Positions 14,733 through 18,261 of a DNA stretch of 18,261 nt are shown one piece after another; within the stretch, counting starts at the first letter, position 1, and every line of letters starts with the position of its first letter. The position numbers and the translations under genes are program-made. The notes beneath the pieces were generated by a model that was not told the origin of the DNA, made no database searches, and worked only from the letters and a program-made list of their open reading frames with translations. The stretch lies in NCBI GenBank assembly GCA_964642165.1, contig CAZXOC010000139.1, positions 1 through 18,261 of the forward strand, written 5' to 3'. This DNA is from CAYRVX01 sp964642165 (GTDB taxonomy: Bacteria; Planctomycetota; Phycisphaerae; SM23-33).

Positions 14733-14746
14733 CGCGCCGGGGCGCG
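14733..14746. repeat. Hairpin starting at the hydrolase stop codon
   Basis: CGCGCC (14733-14738), GG, GGCGCG (14741-14746). It begins on the base after TGA. A second small inverted repeat (CCCGC 14768-14772 with GCGGG 14779-14783) follows in the same 107 nt gap. Neither is followed by more than two Ts. Confidence 0.45.
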
Positions 14747-14839
14747 CGCTGCGGGCGGAGGAACCGACCCGCCGCGGCGCGGGTTGAAGAGATCGGTATC
14801 GTCACACGTGCATGAGCCCTGTCCGGGAGGTGCTGCCCC

Positions 14840-15922
14840 ATGGCAAAGGAACGGAAGAAGCCCAAGCCCGCCGCCGCGTATCCGCCGGAGCTCGCGCCGC
14901 TGCTGGCGAAGCTCCCGGCCAGGGACGTCGAAACGGGCGTGGCCGTCTGCCGCGAGATCCTCGCCGGCGGATCGAAGCGGATCGAGCAGCTCGTCGGCCT
15001 GGTCGGCAACGAGTTCGGCGCCGCCGAAGGCGTCAAACCGAAGTACGCCCTCCACGGCACGGTGGTCTACGCGGGGCGCCCGGACGGCGGGAGGGATCGC
15101 CGGCTCGTCGCCGGAACCCTCGCCGGGCAGCTCGCCTCCGCGAAGCACTCCGACGAGCTGAAGGCCTTCCTCTGCCGCCAGCTCCAGCTCTGCGGGGGCT
15201 CGGAGGAGATCGCCGCCCTGGCCGAGCTGCTGGGGAGCGATCGGCTCTGCGAGCCGGCCGCCCAGGCGCTCCAGGCCATCGGCGGCGACCGGGCCGCCGC
15301 GGCGCTGCGGGACGCCTTGCCCAACGCGGCCGACAAGCGCCGCGTCACGCTCCTGACGGCCCTGGGTTTCCTGGCCGACGCCAAGGCCGCCCCCGCGGCG
15401 CGCCAAGCCGCCCGCGACGCCGACCGCGACGTCCGCCTGGCCGCCTTCTACGTGCTGGCGAGCTGCGGCGACGGCGACTCCGCCGCGATGCTCCGCCGCG
15501 CCGCCATCGCGCCCAAGGCCAAGGCCGCCTACGAGCGCATCCAGGCCACGGAGGCCTGCCTGCGCCTGCACCGGCGCCAGGCCGCCCACGGCCAGGCCGG
15601 CGACGCCGCCAAGGGCCTGCGCGAGATCCTCACCAAGCGAACCGGCAGCGACAACGAGGACCACGCCGTGCGGTCCGCGGCGCTGCACGACCTGGCGATG
15701 GCCGCCGGCGTCGAGGCCGTCCCCGACGTCCTGGCGGCCATGGGCTCCGACGAGCTGCGCTGCTCCGTCCCCGCGGCGCGGACGGCGCTGAAGCTCGCCC
15801 GGCGGCTCTGGGCCGACCACCGCAAGGAGGCCGAAACCCTCCTCCGCAAGGCCCGGAAGGTCACCGGCGAGGAGGCGGTGCTCGTGGAGGCCAAGCTGCT
15901 TCTCGGGCAGGGCGGCGCGTAG
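14840..15922 (+). CDS. HEAT-repeat protein
   Basis: A 360-residue protein with GGGAGG 9 nt before its ATG. There is no signal peptide: it starts MAKERKKPKPAAAYPPEL and should be cytoplasmic. From about residue 80 to the end it is built of paired helices with HEAT/PBS-lyase-like character, for example EEIAALAELLGSDRLCEPAAQ, split as EEIAALAELLG and DRLCEPAAQALQAIGGD, then ALRDALPNAADKRRVTLLTA and AARDADRDVRLAAFYVLASC. Such arrays bind proteins or cofactors and are not themselves diagnostic of a reaction. It lies 46 nt upstream of the Gfo/Idh/MocA gene and is probably co-transcribed with it. HEAT proteins beside exported Gfo/Idh/MocA enzymes are familiar in Planctomycetes, but the functional tie is unknown. 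Confidence 0.85.
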   Translation: MAKERKKPKPAAAYPPELAPLLAKLPARDVETGVAVCREILAGGSKRIEQLVGLVGNEFGAAEGVKPKYALHGTVVYAGRPDGGRDRRLVAGTLAGQLASAKHSDELKAFLCRQLQLCGGSEEIAALAELLGSDRLCEPAAQALQAIGGDRAAAALRDALPNAADKRRVTLLTALGFLADAKAAPAARQAARDADRDVRLAAFYVLASCGDGDSAAMLRRAAIAPKAKAAYERIQATEACLRLHRRQAAHGQAGDAAKGLREILTKRTGSDNEDHAVRSAALHDLAMAAGVEAVPDVLAAMGSDELRCSVPAARTALKLARRLWADHRKEAETLLRKARKVTGEEAVLVEAKLLLGQGGA

Positions 15923-15968
15923 CGCCCGCCGCGGCAACGACGAAACGGCAACGACGGGAGAGAGAACC

Positions 15969-17228
15969 ATGTCCACCCGAAGAGATACTCGCAGGATCAC
16001 GAGACGGCGTTTCCTGGGCTCGGCGGCGGCGACGGCAGCCACCGTGACCATCGTGCCGCGCCACGTGCTGGGCGGGGCGGGCAAGCCCGCGGCGCCGAGC
16101 GACACGGTCACGTACGGCGTGATCGGCAACGGCGGGCGCGCCGACGCCGGCATCGGCTGCCTCGGCTCGCGGAAGCGGATCGCCATCTGCGACGTCGACA
16201 CCACCCACCAGAAGCCCCGCCGCAGCAAGACCGCCGACCCCTCGGTGGCCACCTACACCGACTACCGCCGGATGCTCGACCGAAAGGACCTCGACGTGGT
16301 CGCCATCGGCACGCCGCCCCACTGGCACGCGCTGCCCTGCATCCACGCCGCCCAGGCCGGGAAGGACGTCTTCTGCGAAAAGCCGATGACCAAGTTCATC
16401 CACGAGGGCCGCGCCGTCGCCGACGCCGTCGAACGATACGGCGTCGTCTTCCAGATCGGCACGTTCAAGCGGCTCAACAACAGCCGCAACAAGGGCCACG
16501 TCATCAACCACAAGATCCTCAAGTACGGCTTGGTCAAGGACGCCGGCCACGTCGTCGCCACCACCGGGGCCAGAAACCGCACCGGCAACCCGGCCCTTCG
16601 CAAGCAGGAGCCGATCCCCAAGACGCTCGACTACGACCTGTGGCTGGGCCCGGCGCCCCACAAGCCGTACAACAAGGACCGCGTCCACTACAAGAACCGC
16701 TTCTACTGGGACTACGAGGGCGGCGACCTGACCAACTTCGGCGCCCACAGCTTCGACCCGTTCCAGTGGAGCTACGCCAAGGACTTCACCAGCCCCGTCA
16801 AGATCGAGCCGTGCGCCCCCTGGCCGCAGCACCCCGACGCCGTCTGCCCCTACAGTTGGGTGGAGCTGACCTACGCCGACGGGCTGCGGGTGATCGTCAC
16901 CCACGGCAAGGCCGGCAGCAAGTACGACCGCCCGCGCGGCAAGAGCATGCTCGGCGAGGGCGACCTCGACGCCGCCGCCCGCCGGAAGCTCCGCGAGCTG
17001 CCCGATCCGCCGCCGCTGCTGACCTTCGGCGAGGCCGTTCGCACCCGCCAGCAGGCCGGGGGGCACGCCGAGAGCTCCCACCGCGTCTCGACGGCGCTGA
17101 ACCTGGCCAACATCGCCATCCGCCTCGGGCGGACGCTCCGCTACGACCCCGTCGCCGAGCAGATCGTCGGCGACGAGCAGGCCAACCGCTTCGTCAACAT
17201 CCCCATGCGCGCCCCCTGGCATCTGTAG
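15969..17228 (+). CDS. Tat-exported Gfo/Idh/MocA-family oxidoreductase
   Basis: A 419-residue protein with GGAG 8 nt before its ATG. Residues 11-17 are TRRRFLG, a Tat motif, followed by an Ala/Thr-rich hydrophobic stretch to about residue 30. The Rossmann dinucleotide site is G50-VIG53-NG55-G56. The family hallmark CEKPM is at 136-140, with E137-K138-P139. The C-terminal substrate domain carries YEGGDLTNFGAHSFD, in which D253 and H260 sit where the family's catalytic or substrate residues usually lie. The enzyme is expected to oxidise or reduce a sugar or cyclitol using NAD(P), carried out folded with its cofactor through Tat, as proposed for glucose-fructose oxidoreductase. It follows the hydrolase and HEAT genes, fitting sugar processing outside the cytoplasm. 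The exact substrate is unknown. Confidence 0.94.
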   Translation: MSTRRDTRRITRRRFLGSAAATAATVTIVPRHVLGGAGKPAAPSDTVTYGVIGNGGRADAGIGCLGSRKRIAICDVDTTHQKPRRSKTADPSVATYTDYRRMLDRKDLDVVAIGTPPHWHALPCIHAAQAGKDVFCEKPMTKFIHEGRAVADAVERYGVVFQIGTFKRLNNSRNKGHVINHKILKYGLVKDAGHVVATTGARNRTGNPALRKQEPIPKTLDYDLWLGPAPHKPYNKDRVHYKNRFYWDYEGGDLTNFGAHSFDPFQWSYAKDFTSPVKIEPCAPWPQHPDAVCPYSWVELTYADGLRVIVTHGKAGSKYDRPRGKSMLGEGDLDAAARRKLRELPDPPPLLTFGEAVRTRQQAGGHAESSHRVSTALNLANIAIRLGRTLRYDPVAEQIVGDEQANRFVNIPMRAPWHL

Positions 17229-17412
17229 AGCGCCCGGCGAGCTCGGAAAACTCGGCGCGTGGCTTCGTTTCGCCGCCCGTGGATCGACGGACCAAGGCGT
17301 TCGCCGCAGCACGATCCCTGACGCTGCTGATCTGCTCGAGCCGGAAGAGTGCCTTCGAGCCGGCGGGGGCCGGATCAACCGACGGGACACAGCGGAGCGC
17401 CGGAGGTCCCCG

Positions 17413-17664
17413 TCAGCCGTACGTCTCGAGGAGCCGCTGAAGCCCCCTGCGGCCCAGACCCGTTTGCTTCACGCTCAGAATGGCCCGCAGAGTTCCTGTC
17501 GGGAGTGACCTCGTGCGCGTCGGCACAACGGTCACTCGCACGCCGGAGGGATATGCCTTGGTGAGCGAGACGCCGTGGGTTGCCTTGCGGCCTATCTTCC
17601 AACCGTCCTGTTCAAGAAGATGGATCAGATCCACGCGGCTGATGGCTGGGAGGCCCTCGGCCAC
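17413..17664 (-). CDS. hicA: HicA-family mRNA interferase toxin
   Basis: An 83-residue protein beginning at GTG 17664-17662. An AAGGAG (17676-17671) that overlaps the hicB stop codon lies 6 nt upstream. An ATG two bases earlier is out of frame and stops after 13 codons. The fold shows a short helix (VDLIHLLEQDGW), then KIGRKATHGVSL with H30 as the likely catalytic histidine, a VTVVPTRTRSLPTGTLRAIL strand-helix, and a C-terminal GLGRRGLQRLLE helix. This matches the dsRBD-like HicA family, which cleaves mRNA when free of HicB. About 21 of 83 codons end in A or T, far more than in the surrounding genes, which suggests later acquisition. It is convergent with the oxidoreductase gene. Confidence 0.88.
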   Translation of the reverse strand: MAEGLPAISRVDLIHLLEQDGWKIGRKATHGVSLTKAYPSGVRVTVVPTRTRSLPTGTLRAILSVKQTGLGRRGLQRLLETYG

Positions 17665-17674
17665 ATTCGGCTCC

Positions 17675-17995
17675 TTACGTGGCGACTACCCCGTTCAGGC
17701 ACTCTGTCAAGCGGGTGACGAATTGGCCGGGGCGCACGGGCACCGGCACGGCGGCGGGCCGCCGAGGCATCCGACGATGGAGAGTCACGTTGTGGTCGGC
17801 CAGGAATCTCCGGCAGGTTCCCGCATCCTCAAGGGCATTCAGGTGCAGGAGGATCATGTCGCCGATGGCTACCATTGCCTCTTCGATGGTGTCCCCGCAG
17901 GCGGCAGTCCCCAGTTCAACGCAGACGGCAGCCCATTGATCGTCTTCCCTCTCGATCTTCACGGTGACCTCGATGTAGCCGCCGTGTCGTGGCAT
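17675..17995 (-). CDS. hicB: HicB-family antitoxin
   Basis: A 106-residue protein from ATG 17995-17993, with AGGAG 6 nt upstream. An in-frame ATG 22 codons earlier (18061) lies beyond the likely promoter and has no comparable site. Residues 7-60 (YIEVTVKIEREDDQWAAVCV, then GDTIEEAMVAIGDMILLHL) match the partial RNase-H-like fold of HicB/UPF0150 antitoxins, which bind and block HicA. The C-terminal part, ending QFVTRLTECLNGVVAT, shows no obvious helix-turn-helix or ribbon-helix-helix. Autorepression is therefore uncertain, and this may be a HicB that only neutralises. hicB precedes hicA by 10 nt, the reverse of the classical Escherichia coli order but known elsewhere. Confidence 0.85.
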   Translation of the reverse strand: MPRHGGYIEVTVKIEREDDQWAAVCVELGTAACGDTIEEAMVAIGDMILLHLNALEDAGTCRRFLADHNVTLHRRMPRRPAAVPVPVRPGQFVTRLTECLNGVVAT

Positions 17996-18026
17996 GCTGC
18001 TCTCCTGGGCCCTGACAGCGTCCGCC

Positions 18027-18055
18027 ATCGTGTCCCGAAGTGCAGCGAATGTCAA
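18027..18055 (-). promoter_or_regulatory. Candidate sigma-70 promoter of hicBA
   Basis: On the minus strand a perfect -35 TTGACA (18055-18050) is followed after 17 nt by CACGAT (18032-18027), a three-of-six match to the -10 box. It ends 31 nt before the hicB ATG, a suitable leader length. Confidence 0.4.
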
Positions 18056-18159
18056 CCGCATTCAGAAAGCTATGAGACAGCACCACTTACATCGGCACAC
18101 GGGGTGGGATTCTGCGCCGAGGGTGACCGGAGGGATCACCGACCGTTGGTGCGGATACT

Positions 18160-18194
18160 CGGGGCGCCGGCAGGTCTCCTGCAGGAGGTCCCCG
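18160..18194. repeat. Nested inverted repeat upstream of hicBA
   Basis: The 12 nt perfect palindrome CTCCTGCAGGAG (18176-18187) is enclosed by CGGGG (18160-18164) and CCCCG (18190-18194). It lies 10 nt past the stop of the partial gene at the right edge, so it may mark the end of that transcript, though no T-run follows. A smaller repeat, GGTGA (18122-18126) with TCACC (18136-18140), lies nearer hicB and could be an operator. Confidence 0.35.
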
Positions 18195-18204
18195 TAGCCT
18201 CCGT

Positions 18205-18261
18205 TCAGCGCCGCCGGCGGCCGTAGACGCGGTCGCGGGTCTGCTTGATGAAGACCGCGCG
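18205..18261 (-). CDS. C-terminal end of an unidentified gene (partial)
   Basis: The last 18 codons of a minus-strand gene enter from the right edge and end at TGA (18207-18205). The peptide reads RAVFIKQTRDRVYGRRRR. Every codon before the stop ends in G or C, as in the other native genes here, which supports real coding. The basic Arg-rich tail is too short to identify a family. The gene lies about 210 nt upstream of hicB with a nested inverted repeat between them, so it is probably a separate transcript. Confidence 0.5.
   Translation of the reverse strand, partial: RAVFIKQTRDRVYGRRRR

Noticed and set aside
17360..17373. Terminator between the convergent oxidoreductase and hicA genes (CCGGC-GGGG-GCCGG)
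   Set aside because: The stem is short, in GC-rich sequence, with no T-tract on either side. Nothing else in 17229-17412 looks better.
17480..18226. 248-codon plus-strand frame
   Set aside because: It is antisense to hicA and hicB, which have family signatures and ribosome sites on the minus strand.

Overview
The window is very GC-rich and gene-dense. Its gene content points to the Planctomycetota, most plausibly a Phycisphaerae-like lineage: PQQ-type beta-propellers with a WPxFRG motif, an NHL propeller, several Tat-exported proteins, a secreted Gfo/Idh/MocA oxidoreductase, a HEAT-repeat protein and a secreted squalene-cyclase-fold protein. The phylum call is inference from gene families; no rRNA or other marker is present. 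Nearly all codons end in G or C, so the opposite strand carries long spurious open frames.

Left half (1-9857), all on the minus strand and read right to left: PQQ propeller, GT4 glycosyltransferase, ABC ATPase, very large FtsX/MacB permease, second PQQ propeller, NHL propeller, small four-cysteine Tat protein, and a Tat protein with a ferredoxin-type cysteine cluster cut by the window edge. Junctions are tight: 31 nt, 8 nt overlap, 4 nt ATGA overlap, 121 nt, 99 nt, then two more ATGA overlaps. A strong hairpin sits in the 121 nt gap, so this may be two transcription units.

Centre (9858-10614): a 757 nt divergent intergenic region without a credible gene. It holds four copies of a REP-like hairpin element, two in each orientation, and a chain of overlapping perfect palindromes.

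Right half (10615-17228), plus strand: a HlyD/MacA-like periplasmic adaptor, a cyclase-fold protein, a secreted agarase-like glycoside hydrolase, a HEAT-repeat protein and a Tat-exported Gfo/Idh/MocA oxidoreductase. The adaptor faces the ATPase/permease operon across the divergent region, and the three together could form a MacAB-like machine. The hydrolase and oxidoreductase suggest extracytoplasmic polysaccharide or sugar processing.

Right end (17413-18261), minus strand: a HicB/HicA toxin-antitoxin pair in hicB-hicA order with more A/T-ending codons than its neighbours, a consensus -35 box upstream, and the last 18 codons of another gene at the edge. The most unusual non-coding signals are GC-rich inverted repeats that begin at, or within a few bases of, the stop codons of several genes, and the palindrome-rich central intergenic region.
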